A stretch of 64,000 nt of DNA from Lachnospiraceae bacterium (GCA_004558185.1 SFDP01000003.1:1-64000); one strand, 5' to 3'. Shown: positions 9,972 to 18,257, counted from the stretch's first letter. Numbers and translations are program-made. The notes: generated by a model not told the origin, from the letters alone.

Positions 9972-9993
9972 TACGAACTATTATCAACTCGTA
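9972..9993. promoter_or_regulatory. Operator-like 22-bp imperfect palindrome at the activase transcription start
   Basis: The site has TACGA arms facing TCGTA with 12 bases between; 7 of 11 half-site positions are symmetric. It covers the predicted start point, the usual place for a repressor. It also contains a direct repeat, CGAACTATTAT (9974-9984) and CGTACTATTAT (9990-10000), 16 bp apart. GTAGTAATA occurs twice just downstream in the leader (9943-9951 and 9965-9973). The size and position suit a MarR-type repressor, but no such gene lies in the window. Confidence 0.5.
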
Positions 9994-9995
9994 CT

Positions 9996-10024
9996 ATTAT
10001 AGTCCCTGAGGAAAGGAAAGGCAA
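9996..10024 (-). promoter_or_regulatory. Promoter of the activase gene
   Basis: Read on the minus strand: -35 TTGCCT (10019-10024), a 17-bp spacer and a perfect -10 TATAAT (9996-10001). Transcription would begin near 9989, leaving a leader of about 110 nt. Confidence 0.7.
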
Positions 10025-10106
10025 CGCAAAAAAGGACAAAAAATGGAGAAAATAATTTAAACTTTCTAAACATTTTATTATATTTTACCTTTTCAAAAGT
10101 GGAACA

Positions 10107-10135
10107 TTTACTTTTATACCTACCTTTGCTAAAAT
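10107..10135 (+). promoter_or_regulatory. Promoter of the rhomboid-like gene; account of the 9881-10195 gap
   Basis: -35 TTTACT (10107-10112), a 17-bp spacer, and an extended -10 TGCTAAAAT ending at 10135. The 315-bp gap between the divergent genes holds this promoter, the activase promoter and its palindrome, and a small GGGG/CCCC hairpin (9914-9928). I see no small gene in it. Confidence 0.55.
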
Positions 10136-10195
10136 AAAAACACTTGCACATCTGCAGGGCAGAAAAAGACGAGATGGAACGAAATGGAGGATGTC

Positions 10196-11044
10196 ATGAA
10201 ACCGAGTTTTTTAGATAGAATGGAAAGAAGATTGGGGAAATATGCTATACATAATCTTTCCCTGTATTTGATTATCTGCTATGCCTTTGGGTATATTATT
10301 CAAATAGTAAATCCCAATTTTTTCTATTATCTGACACTGGAGCCCTTTTATATTTTGAAGGGTCAGATCTGGAGGCTGATTACCTGGATACTGGTACCCC
10401 CCTCCAACAGTTATATTTTTTTCGTGCTGATCATGCTTTATTTTTATTACACTATAGGGAATAATATGGAAAGAGTGTGGGGAACCTTTCGCTACAATGT
10501 ATACCTGTTTTCCGGTATGCTGTTTACCATTTTGGGAGCTTTTTTAACCTATGCCATTTATTTTTTCGGCTATGGGACAACGGCATTGATTGGAGGCAGT
10601 GTCAGCACATACTATATAAATATGTCGATTTTTCTGGCCTATGCAGCTACCTTTCCACAGATGCAGGTAGTCATGCTGCTGTTGTTTATTCCGGTACCAA
10701 TCCGGGTAAAGTGGTTAGGGATCATTTATGGTGTAATGCTGGTATTCGAAGCACTCAGGGGCAATATGGTCAGCAGAATTATGATTTTGGCCTCCCTTTT
10801 GAATTTTATTCTGTTTTTTATCGGCTCACGCAACCGGATGTATGCCTCTCCCAAGGAGATTCATCGACGGCAGGCTTATCGACAGCAGGTAAAAAAAATG
10901 CAGCCCATTACCAAGCATAAATGTGCCATTTGCGGAAGAACGGATGAATCCAACCCGGAACTGGAATTTCGTTTCTGTTCCAAATGTAACGGGAATTATG
11001 AATACTGTCAGGATCATCTGTTTACTCATGAGCATATTCGCTAA
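10196..11044 (+). CDS. Rhomboid-like membrane protein with C-terminal zinc ribbon
   Basis: The protein has 282 residues. About six hydrophobic segments lie between residues 20 and 215 (for example YLIICYAFGYII and MLLLFIPVPI). A cytoplasmic tail carries CAIC, then CSKC and a Cys/His-rich end, typical of a zinc ribbon. The fold pattern, including the NMERVWGTFRYN loop, resembles rhomboid/Derlin proteins. The catalytic GxSG serine reads GGSVS, and I see no histidine in the last membrane segment, so it may be an inactive pseudoprotease; I am not certain of that. ATG 10196 follows GGAGG (10186-10190) by five bases; the upstream in-frame ATG 10184 overlaps that site. Confidence 0.7.
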   Translation: MKPSFLDRMERRLGKYAIHNLSLYLIICYAFGYIIQIVNPNFFYYLTLEPFYILKGQIWRLITWILVPPSNSYIFFVLIMLYFYYTIGNNMERVWGTFRYNVYLFSGMLFTILGAFLTYAIYFFGYGTTALIGGSVSTYYINMSIFLAYAATFPQMQVVMLLLFIPVPIRVKWLGIIYGVMLVFEALRGNMVSRIMILASLLNFILFFIGSRNRMYASPKEIHRRQAYRQQVKKMQPITKHKCAICGRTDESNPELEFRFCSKCNGNYEYCQDHLFTHEHIR

Positions 11045-11140
11045 ATCAAGATAGAACTCTGCCGGCTGTAAGTAGAAAAGAAAAAGTAACTGCTTGGCAG
11101 GCGCAGATTTAATAGATCAGATAAGGAATGGAAGGAAAAG

Positions 11141-11884
11141 ATGAATCAGGAAATGCAGTTTGCCAAAGCCCTAGAGGATATCCGGGGGTTGGCCAGAGAA
11201 CAGGGGAATACCGTTAGCAGAAAGCAGGTGGAGGAGACCTTTGGAGCCATCGAAATTCAAGGAACGCAGCTTGAGCCGGTATACGAATATCTCCACAGCA
11301 AGAACATCGGTATTGATCAGCCGGTGAATATTGAGCAGGTATTGAGCCCCGATGACCGGGATTATCTTAGCCGGTATATCCAGTCCCTGACCCGGCTGCC
11401 TGCTTTGAGTGAAGGGCAGAGAAGAGCCTTTTTAATGGCTGCAATGGCTGGAGAAGAGGAGGGAAAGGAGAGGATTCTCCAATTCTTCCTGCCCAGGGTT
11501 GTGGATATTGCCAAGTTGTACAGCGGTCAGGGAATGCTTCTGGAGGATCTGATCGGAGAAGGAAATGTGGCTCTTGCCCTGGGCGTGGAGATGCTGGGCT
11601 GTGCAGAGGAACCGGAGGAAGCAGAGGGAATGCTGGCCAAAATGATTATGGATGCCATGGAAGAAGCGATTGGAAATGACCTTCAGGCAAGACAGGCAGA
11701 TAGAGAGCTTGCAGAGAAGGTGAATCATGTCTGGGAGCAGGCAAAGGAACTGGCAGAGAGCCTTCAGCGTAAGGTGACGGTAAGGGAGCTGGCAGAGGAG
11801 GCAGGCTTCAGTGAGGAAGCCATTCGGGAGGCTCTTCGATTAAGCGGAAATAAGATTGAGCACATTGCCAATGATGAGGAATAG
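11141..11884 (+). CDS. Sigma-70-like protein lacking region 4
   Basis: This 247-residue acidic protein looks like part of a primary sigma factor. Residues ~20-55 (SRKQVEETFGAIEIQ) resemble region 1.1. Residues ~85-145, including LLEDLIGEGNVAL, resemble regions 1.2-2.2, which bind core RNA polymerase. Residues ~205-240 (VTVRELAEEAGFSEEAIREAL) resemble the region 3 helix-turn-helix. The aromatic region 2.3/2.4 that opens and reads the -10 element is not recognisable, and region 4 (-35 recognition) is absent. It may therefore modulate polymerase rather than direct transcription; that is inference. GGAAGGA precedes the ATG. The 135-residue gene follows 17 bp later, probably in one operon. Confidence 0.65.
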   Translation: MNQEMQFAKALEDIRGLAREQGNTVSRKQVEETFGAIEIQGTQLEPVYEYLHSKNIGIDQPVNIEQVLSPDDRDYLSRYIQSLTRLPALSEGQRRAFLMAAMAGEEEGKERILQFFLPRVVDIAKLYSGQGMLLEDLIGEGNVALALGVEMLGCAEEPEEAEGMLAKMIMDAMEEAIGNDLQARQADRELAEKVNHVWEQAKELAESLQRKVTVRELAEEAGFSEEAIREALRLSGNKIEHIANDEE

Positions 11885-11901
11885 ACAGAAGGAAGATACG
11901 G

Positions 11902-12309
11902 ATGGAAAATCAGGATTTCAAATATGTCTGCCAGGACATTACCAATTTATATATCGGAGCCAGACTCAGCTATCAGGAACTGATGGAGAAGGATGAGGTA
12001 CCATTCAAGCTGAAGATGATTTTTTCCCGTTATATGCTTAAAGAGGTGGCAGGAGAAACCAGAATTGAAGACCATATCTTTTATCTGGAGGAAACCAGCC
12101 TTTCTTATCTGGCATACAAGCAGATGAAGGCCAGATTTACCTTGTCTGTCTGGCAGGAGAAAGAAGGAAGAAGGGCAGCCGGTTATCGGCGGCGGCCATA
12201 TCCTATCTGGGAAATTTTAGGAAATAAAGAGCTGATGGAGAAGAAAGATCAGATTATTGTCGAGGAGCTCCATCTTACGAAGCTGGGGCTTATGAGGATC
12301 AGCGGCTAG
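11902..12309 (+). CDS. Conserved hypothetical protein (135 aa)
   Basis: I do not recognise a family. The protein is soluble and mixed-charge, with many aromatic residues and a basic patch (GRRAAGYRRRPY) near residue 95. There is no signal peptide or membrane segment. It follows the sigma-like gene by 17 bp and precedes the M16 protease gene by 38 bp, all on one strand, so co-transcription is likely. A partnership with the sigma-like protein is possible but unsupported by any motif. GAAGGAAG lies just upstream of the ATG. Confidence 0.6.
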   Translation: MENQDFKYVCQDITNLYIGARLSYQELMEKDEVPFKLKMIFSRYMLKEVAGETRIEDHIFYLEETSLSYLAYKQMKARFTLSVWQEKEGRRAAGYRRRPYPIWEILGNKELMEKKDQIIVEELHLTKLGLMRISG

Positions 12310-12347
12310 AAGAAAAACAGAGACAGCGATCAAGAAGGGAGAAGGGA

Positions 12348-15260
12348 ATGAGAAAAGTGGATGCTTATGAAATAATAGAGAAAAGAGAGATAGAGGAGCT
12401 TCGCAGTACAGCATACCTGTTAAGACATAAAAAAACCAACGCCAGAGTGATTTTAATGGAGAATGATGATGAAAATAAGGTATTTTACATCGGCTTTCGA
12501 ACCACACCGGAAGAAAGCACAGGGGTTGCTCATATTTTGGAGCATTCTGTTCTTTGCGGCTCCAGGAATTTTCCGGTAAAGGATCCCTTTATTGAACTGG
12601 CTAAGGGTTCTCTGAACACCTTTTTAAATGCCATGACCTATCCGGATAAAACGGTTTATCCGGTGGCAAGCTGTAACGATAAGGATTTCCAAAATCTGAT
12701 GCATATCTATCTGGATGCAGTTTTCTACCCGAACATTTATGCACATGACCTCACCTTTAAGCAGGAGGGCTGGCATTATGAAATGGAGGAGGAGAGCAGC
12801 CCGCTTATCATAAACGGAGTAGTATACAATGAGATGAAGGGAGCCTTTTCCTCGCCTGATGATGTGCTGGAGAGAGAAATCTTAAATTCTCTTTTTCCGG
12901 ACAATGCTTATCGGGAAGAGTCCGGCGGAGATCCGGATCATATACCGGAGCTGACCTATGAGCACTTTATTCAGATTCATCAGACCTATTATCACCCTTC
13001 CAACAGCTATATCTATCTTTATGGGAATATGGATATGGCCCAAAAGCTGGAATTCCTGGATCAGGAATATTTATCGCATTATGAACCCCTGAAGGTGGAT
13101 TCTGAAATTGCTCATCAGGCGCCTTTTGAGAAGCCGGTGGAGCTGATTAAGCAATATTCTCTGGGGGAGGGCGAAGAGCTTTCGGACAGTACCTATTTAA
13201 GCTATAATACAGCCTTTGAGACCAATCTTGACCCCATGCACTATCTGGCCTTCAAGATTCTGGATTATGCCCTTTGCTCCTCGCCGGCAGCTCCCCTGAA
13301 AAAGGCGCTTCTGGATGCGGGAATCGGAAAAGACGTTTATGGCTTTTACGACAGTGGAATAAAACAGCCTTATTTCAGTGTCATTGCCAAAAAGGCCAAC
13401 AAGGAGCAGAAGGAAAAATTTGTTTCTCTGATTGAAGCTACCCTGAAGGAACTCTGTCGGGTGGGAATCAACAAGGATTCTTTGAAGGCGGCGTTGAATT
13501 ACTATGAATTCAAATACCGGGAGGGGGATTTCGGTTCTTATCCCCCAGGGCTGATGTATGGCCTGCAGATTTTGGACAGTTGGCTTTACGATGACCATAA
13601 GCCCTTCATTCATGTTGCTGCCGGGGAAACCTTTGGGGCTTTAAGGGATAAGCTGGATACTGACTATTTCGAAGGGCTGGTGCTGAAATACCTGCTTGAC
13701 AATCCTCACAAAACCATTCTTATGGTAGAGCCGGTAGTTAATCTGGCGGCAGAAAAGGAGGCAGCTCTCAAAGAGAGGCTTGAGGCATATAAGGCCTCAT
13801 TGAGTAAAGAAGAGATCAGGCAGATCGTTAAACAGACTAAGGAACTGCATAAGTATCAGGAACAGGAGAATACTCCCGAAGAGCTTGCCTGTATTCCTCT
13901 TTTGAAGAGGGAAGATATTAAGAAGGAGGCAGAGCCTCTCCATAATTGTTTAAAAGCAATCGGTAATCGGCCAAGCCTTTATCATGATGTTTACACCAAT
14001 GGAATCGGCTACTTCCGACTTCTTTTTAATGCCAAAGGAGTGCCGGCTCATAAGCTGACCTATCTGGGGATTTTAAAATATGTACTAGGCTATGTGGATA
14101 CAGCCTCTCATTCCTATGGAGATCTCTATCATCAGATTTATATGGAAACCGGAGGGATTACTCCGGCCATTAATGTTTATCTGAATTCCAAGAATCTGGA
14201 GGATTATCGGGTAACCTTCGAGTGGAAGGTAAAGGCCTTTGAAACCAACCTTCCCAAGGCCGTTTCTCTATTGAAGGAAATCATCCTCGAATCCGTTTTC
14301 ACGGATGAAAACCGCCTGTATGAGATTCTGGCAGAGCTGAAATCCAGAATGGAAGCAGATATGCTTCAGGCAGGTCATCGGGTTGCCGTGTCCAGAGCCA
14401 CCTCCTATTTCAGCCTTTCAGGAGCCATTACGGAGCAGATTAACGGGCTGCCCCTTTATCGTATGGTAAGCGATCTGGAGAAAAATTTCCTGCAAAAAAA
14501 GGAGGAGCTTCAAACTCAACTGCGGGAAGTATGTGACCTTCTTTTTGCTGAAGGAAATCTGATGTATGACTATACCGGAAGTGAAGCGGGCTACGAAGAA
14601 TTCAGCAAAGCGGTGGAGGGCTTTGTTCGGCAGTTGCCCAAGGGAATGGATAAAATAGAGAGCTTCAAGCTGGAAAAAGACAGGAAGCAGGAGGGCTTTA
14701 TTACTGCCGGTCAGGTACAGTATGTGGCGAAGGCAGGCAACTTTGTGACGAAGGGACTCCCTTATACTGGGGCCTTAAGGGTACTTAAGGTGATCATGGG
14801 TTACGATTATCTGTGGAACCAGGTAAGAGTGAAGGGGGGAGCCTATGGCTGTATGTCCGGCTTTGCCAAAAACGGAGACAGCTATTTTGTTTCATATCGG
14901 GATCCCAATCTGGAAAAAACCCTTCAGGTATACCGGAATGCAGTGGATTATCTGAAAGAGTTTTCAGGTGAGGAAAGAACCATGACGCAATACATTATCG
15001 GAGCAGTCAGTGAGCTGGATATTCCGCTCACTCCTCAGGCAAAGGGACTTCGTTCCTTAAGTGCCTTTATGACGAATCAGAATGAACAGGATTTTCAACA
15101 GGAGAGAGATCAGCTTCTTGCAGTAACCGGAGAGGAGATTCGAGGACTTTCGGCTTATATTGAGGCTGTTTTAGCAGATGACTGTCTTTGCGTGGTAGGA
15201 ACGGGAAACAAAATTAAAGAAAATGAGGAGCTGTTTAAGCATATAGAAAACCTGTTGTAA
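12348..15260 (+). CDS. M16C family zinc metalloprotease (presequence-protease-like)
   Basis: This is a large peptidasome-type protease of 970 residues, the normal length for the PreP/M16C branch. The inverted zinc motif HxxEH is visible as H62-ILE-H66 (AHILEHSVL), with a downstream glutamate candidate in VVYNEMKGAF. The N-terminal M16 half, the M16C-associated middle region and the C-terminal inactive M16 half are all present. Such enzymes degrade short peptides inside a closed chamber. There is no signal peptide, so it is probably cytoplasmic. AAGGGAGAAGGG precedes the start. Confidence 0.9.
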   Translation: MRKVDAYEIIEKREIEELRSTAYLLRHKKTNARVILMENDDENKVFYIGFRTTPEESTGVAHILEHSVLCGSRNFPVKDPFIELAKGSLNTFLNAMTYPDKTVYPVASCNDKDFQNLMHIYLDAVFYPNIYAHDLTFKQEGWHYEMEEESSPLIINGVVYNEMKGAFSSPDDVLEREILNSLFPDNAYREESGGDPDHIPELTYEHFIQIHQTYYHPSNSYIYLYGNMDMAQKLEFLDQEYLSHYEPLKVDSEIAHQAPFEKPVELIKQYSLGEGEELSDSTYLSYNTAFETNLDPMHYLAFKILDYALCSSPAAPLKKALLDAGIGKDVYGFYDSGIKQPYFSVIAKKANKEQKEKFVSLIEATLKELCRVGINKDSLKAALNYYEFKYREGDFGSYPPGLMYGLQILDSWLYDDHKPFIHVAAGETFGALRDKLDTDYFEGLVLKYLLDNPHKTILMVEPVVNLAAEKEAALKERLEAYKASLSKEEIRQIVKQTKELHKYQEQENTPEELACIPLLKREDIKKEAEPLHNCLKAIGNRPSLYHDVYTNGIGYFRLLFNAKGVPAHKLTYLGILKYVLGYVDTASHSYGDLYHQIYMETGGITPAINVYLNSKNLEDYRVTFEWKVKAFETNLPKAVSLLKEIILESVFTDENRLYEILAELKSRMEADMLQAGHRVAVSRATSYFSLSGAITEQINGLPLYRMVSDLEKNFLQKKEELQTQLREVCDLLFAEGNLMYDYTGSEAGYEEFSKAVEGFVRQLPKGMDKIESFKLEKDRKQEGFITAGQVQYVAKAGNFVTKGLPYTGALRVLKVIMGYDYLWNQVRVKGGAYGCMSGFAKNGDSYFVSYRDPNLEKTLQVYRNAVDYLKEFSGEERTMTQYIIGAVSELDIPLTPQAKGLRSLSAFMTNQNEQDFQQERDQLLAVTGEEIRGLSAYIEAVLADDCLCVVGTGNKIKENEELFKHIENLL

Positions 15261-15310
15261 AAGCATTAGTGTAATAGACACATTAACCATTGGTGTCGGA
15301 GGGAGGTTCA

Positions 15311-16321
15311 ATGAAGACAGAAATAACCAGAGGAATCAAAGTAATGCTGCTGTGTTTTTCAGCAGCCTGTCTGGCAGCCTGCGGCGGTGCCTCAAAAGGC
15401 GCTGACTCCTCCTCAGATATGGCCGCAGAAGCGGTGGCTTATGAGGAAGCGGCAGGGATAGCCCTCAATAACGGCGCAGCAGAAACCGGAATGGAAAGCA
15501 TTCCGGTAGAGGAAGTGGCAGATGCTGCCAGAAAACTGATCCGTACCGTAGACTTGAATGTGGAAACAGAAAGCTACGATCAGTTAATGGCAGATCTGGA
15601 AACCAGAGTGGGACAGCTTGGCGGATATATTGAATTTAAAGAGGCCTATTATGGAAATCAGTACAGCAGCGGGAGCAGAAGCGCAAGTCTGCAGATCAGA
15701 ATCCCTGCCAAAAGACTGGATGAATTTACCGATAAGGTAAAGGAAGCGGCCAACGTTACCCGGGAGAATGAATCCATAGAGGATGTTACTCTTACCTATG
15801 TGGACCTGGAAAGTCACAAAAAGATGCTGATTGCCCAGCAGGAGCGATTATTAGAGTTGTTGGAGCAGGCTCAAACGATTGAGGATATTATTACTTTGGA
15901 AGGCCGCCTCTCTGAAGTACGCTATCAGATTGAAAGTATGGAGACACAGCTTCGCACCTATGACAATCTGGTGGAATATGGTACCGTTAATCTGTACATA
16001 CAGGAGGTTGAACGCTATACGCCTCAGCCGGAGAAGGGAGCCTGGGACAGGATCAGAACCGGCTTTTCTCAAAATCTTTATCTGGTAGGAAACGGAATCA
16101 AAAATTTTGCCATAGAGTTTGTGATCGCTCTGCCCATTTTGGCAGTTTGGGCAGTAGTCATTCTTCTTCTTCTTCTGGTTTTACGTCTGATCCTTAAATG
16201 GGAAAAAAAGAAGAATGAGGAAAGAGCAGCTAAACGCAGGGAAAGAGAGGGACGGCCACCCACATCCCCCATAAGCCGGAATAACCAGAGTAAATCTGAG
16301 GAGGCTGAACAGAACAGCTAA
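15311..16321 (+). CDS. DUF4349 lipoprotein
   Basis: The product has 336 residues, with a lipoprotein signal (hydrophobic segment ending LAACGG). An acidic linker follows, then a DUF4349 domain (~75-285) containing a predicted coiled coil (around LLEQAQTIEDIITLEGRLSE) and a membrane helix near residue 275 (VIALPILAVWAVVILLLLL) before a basic, cytoplasmic-looking tail. With both a lipid anchor and a C-terminal helix it should sit at the outer face of the membrane. Its function is unknown; some relatives are linked to envelope stress. ATG 15311 follows a GGAGGGAGG site (15299-15306). Confidence 0.8.
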   Translation: MKTEITRGIKVMLLCFSAACLAACGGASKGADSSSDMAAEAVAYEEAAGIALNNGAAETGMESIPVEEVADAARKLIRTVDLNVETESYDQLMADLETRVGQLGGYIEFKEAYYGNQYSSGSRSASLQIRIPAKRLDEFTDKVKEAANVTRENESIEDVTLTYVDLESHKKMLIAQQERLLELLEQAQTIEDIITLEGRLSEVRYQIESMETQLRTYDNLVEYGTVNLYIQEVERYTPQPEKGAWDRIRTGFSQNLYLVGNGIKNFAIEFVIALPILAVWAVVILLLLLVLRLILKWEKKKNEERAAKRREREGRPPTSPISRNNQSKSEEAEQNS

Positions 16322-16346
16322 GGCTGCTCTGTTCATGAGGACTGGT

Positions 16347-16366
16347 GTGAAAATTAAAATTTTCAC
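16347..16366. promoter_or_regulatory. Perfect palindrome GTGAAAATT-AA-AATTTTCAC
   Basis: Two 9-bp arms are separated by AA. The site is intergenic, 80 bp before era. It shares GTGAAAA/TTTTCAC arms with the palindrome at the decarboxylase promoter, although the arm spacing is 6 rather than 2. It may be an operator or a small hairpin. Confidence 0.4.
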
Positions 16367-16382
16367 TTATTTATTTGAGCAG

Positions 16383-16405
16383 TATCGCAAGCAAGGCTTG
16401 CGATA
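16383..16405 (+). repeat. Hairpin TATCGCAAGC / GCTTGCGATA before era; degenerate copy of an intergenic element
   Basis: A perfect 10-bp stem encloses a 3-nt loop and has no U tract. The bases after it (ATGGGGATTAGAATAG, 16409-16424) resemble the 3' half of the repeats at 21271 and 32935. It lies in the era leader. Confidence 0.4.
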
Positions 16406-16445
16406 TACATGGGGATTAGAATAGAAAAAGGAAATGCAAGAAATT

Positions 16446-17348
16446 ATGGAAAACAAGTTTAAATCGGGTTTTGTCACATTGATTGGACGGCCTAATGTGG
16501 GAAAGTCCACATTGATGAACTGCATAATCGGGCAGAAAATTGCCATTACCTCCCATAAGCCGCAGACCACCAGAAACCGGATTCAGACCGTCTATACGGA
16601 TGAACGGGGGCAGATTGTCTTTTTGGACACACCGGGTATCCATAAGGCTAAAAATAAGCTGGGAAGTTATATGGTTCATGCGGCAAAGAGAACCATTGCA
16701 GAGGTAGACGTGATCCTCTGGCTGGTGGAGCCCAGTACCTTTATCGGTGCAGGAGAAAGGCATATTATTGAACAACTGAAGGCAGTGAAAACCCCCGTTA
16801 TTTTGGTGATCAACAAGATTGATACGGTAAAAAGAGAGGAAATTCTGAGGTTTATTGATGCTTACCGCAGAGAATTGGATTTTGCGGAAATCGTTCCTGT
16901 GTCAGCGTTAAAAAAAGACAATGTGGATGTTTTGCTGGACTGCATCATGAAATATCTGCCGGAAGGAATTCCCTTTTATGATGAAGATACCGTTACCGAT
17001 CAGCCCCAGCGTCAAATTGCCGCAGAGCTGGTGCGGGAGAAGATATTAAAATGTCTGGATGAGGAAATCCCCCATGGTGTAGCGGTGGCCATCGACAGCA
17101 TGAAATGGAAGGGAAGAATCTGCCATATTGATGCAACCATCGTCTGTGAAAAAGACAGTCATAAGGGTATGATCATCGGTAAGCAGGGTAAGATGCTGAA
17201 GAAAATAGGCTCATTGGCCAGGCCGGAAATTGAGGATATGTTGGAATGTCAGGTGAATCTTCAGCTTTGGGTAAAGGTGAAGCGGGACTGGAGAGACAGT
17301 GATTTTTTACTGAAAAATTTTGGCTATAATCCGAAAGATAACGAATAG
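16446..17348 (+). CDS. era: GTPase Era
   Basis: Era is an essential GTPase that binds 16S rRNA and takes part in 30S subunit maturation. At 300 residues it has normal length. G1 is GRPNVGKST, G3 is DTPG and G4 is NKID, followed by a C-terminal KH domain with the GKQGKMLKKIG loop. I prefer ATG 16446 (MENKFKSGFVTL) because AAAGGAA ends only two bases before ATG 16434. A YqzL-like gene and recO follow, the usual Firmicutes order. Confidence 0.96.
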   Translation: MENKFKSGFVTLIGRPNVGKSTLMNCIIGQKIAITSHKPQTTRNRIQTVYTDERGQIVFLDTPGIHKAKNKLGSYMVHAAKRTIAEVDVILWLVEPSTFIGAGERHIIEQLKAVKTPVILVINKIDTVKREEILRFIDAYRRELDFAEIVPVSALKKDNVDVLLDCIMKYLPEGIPFYDEDTVTDQPQRQIAAELVREKILKCLDEEIPHGVAVAIDSMKWKGRICHIDATIVCEKDSHKGMIIGKQGKMLKKIGSLARPEIEDMLECQVNLQLWVKVKRDWRDSDFLLKNFGYNPKDNE

Positions 17349-17449
17349 AAAATCAAAATAAGCAAACCCTAATCTCAGGAAGGGTGATATGATACTGATC
17401 ATATGCAGCCGGATGAAACACAAACAGGACAAGATTGGGGGATATGCGG

Positions 17450-17611
17450 ATGACTAAAGAAGCCGGCTGGAAACAGTTTATGACTACCGGGAAGGTGGAG
17501 GATTATCTACAGTTTAAGGCAATAAAAGAGGATACAGGCAGCAAAAAAGATACCAAGGGAGAGAATTCTCATGCAGGATTTGATCAAAGTAACAGGGATT
17601 GTTTTAAGTAG
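17450..17611 (+). CDS. YqzL-like short protein overlapping recO
   Basis: A 53-residue open frame starts at ATG 17450, eight bases after GGGGG, and ends at TAG 17609-17611, inside recO. The core TKEAGWKQFMTTGKVEDYLQF has the tryptophan, glycine, aspartate-tyrosine and basic positions of the short YqzL-type protein that sits between era and recO in Bacillus and many clostridia. The tail is lysine-rich and less typical. It overlaps recO by 41 bp in another frame, which suggests translational coupling. Its role is unknown. It is short enough for automatic annotation to miss. Confidence 0.68.
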   Translation: MTKEAGWKQFMTTGKVEDYLQFKAIKEDTGSKKDTKGENSHAGFDQSNRDCFK

Positions 17612-18218
17612 TACCCCCGCAGGAGAATACGACCGGCGTCTGGTACTGCTGACCAAAGAAAGAGGCAAGGTGACGGCCTTTGCCAAGGGAGCCAGGAGGC
17701 AGAATTCCAAACTGGTGGCAGCTACCGGCCTCTTTGCTTTCGGAATGTTTACTCTCTATCCCACAAGAAGCGCCTATACTTTGACGGATGCGCAGATTTC
17801 GCAATATTTTGAAGAACTTCGGGTGGACTTCGAGGGAGCCTATTACGGAATGTATTTTTTAGAATTATGCGATTATTACGGAAGAGAGAATAACGATGAA
17901 AAGGAGCTGCTGAAGCTGCTATATCAGTCGCTAAGGGCTTTGACGGTGAAAAGTCTGCCGCATAAGCTGGTCAGGGTAGTTTTTGAGATGAAGGCCATGG
18001 TGGTTAACGGGGAGTTTCCGGGGATGCCGAGGGAAGGAGTGTGGCAGGATTCCACCTGCTATGCGGTGCGGTTTATAGAAGAAGCAGGAATAGAGAAATT
18101 ATATACCTTTACGGTCAGTGACCAGGTGCTGGCAGAACTGCAGAATATTGCAGATATTTACCGAAAACGGTACATAGACCGAAAAATGAAGAGCTTAGAG
18201 ATGCTGTCCTTAATGTGA
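17571..18218 (+). CDS. recO: DNA repair protein RecO
   Basis: RecO helps load RecA onto SSB-coated DNA during recombinational repair. The N-terminal OB-fold (VTGIVLSSTPAGEYDRRLVLLTKERGK) is clear. The protein is 215 residues against ~240-250 for many homologues, and the zinc-binding cysteines common in the family's C-terminal half are not visible. GGGAGAG precedes the ATG. A terminator overlaps the stop codon. Confidence 0.9.
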   Translation: MQDLIKVTGIVLSSTPAGEYDRRLVLLTKERGKVTAFAKGARRQNSKLVAATGLFAFGMFTLYPTRSAYTLTDAQISQYFEELRVDFEGAYYGMYFLELCDYYGRENNDEKELLKLLYQSLRALTVKSLPHKLVRVVFEMKAMVVNGEFPGMPREGVWQDSTCYAVRFIEEAGIEKLYTFTVSDQVLAELQNIADIYRKRYIDRKMKSLEMLSLM

Positions 18219-18229
18219 CAGCATTTTTT
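18201..18229 (+). terminator. recO terminator overlapping the stop codon
   Basis: ATGCTGTC / GACAGCAT form an 8-bp stem with an 8-nt loop, followed by six T's. The stem begins inside recO, and the TGA stop lies in its loop and right arm. The bases that follow (TTTTTTGCGAAGGGGAATTCT) resemble the 3' half of the repeat at 21271. Confidence 0.8.
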
Positions 18230-18257
18230 GCGAAGGGGAATTCTTCGCTATAGGGAG

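Noticed and set aside
16307..16335. Imperfect hairpin over the DUF4349 stop (GAACAGAACAGC / GCTGCTCTGTTC) as a terminator
   Set aside because: One mismatch and no U tract; could be an mRNA-end structure, but termination is not supported.
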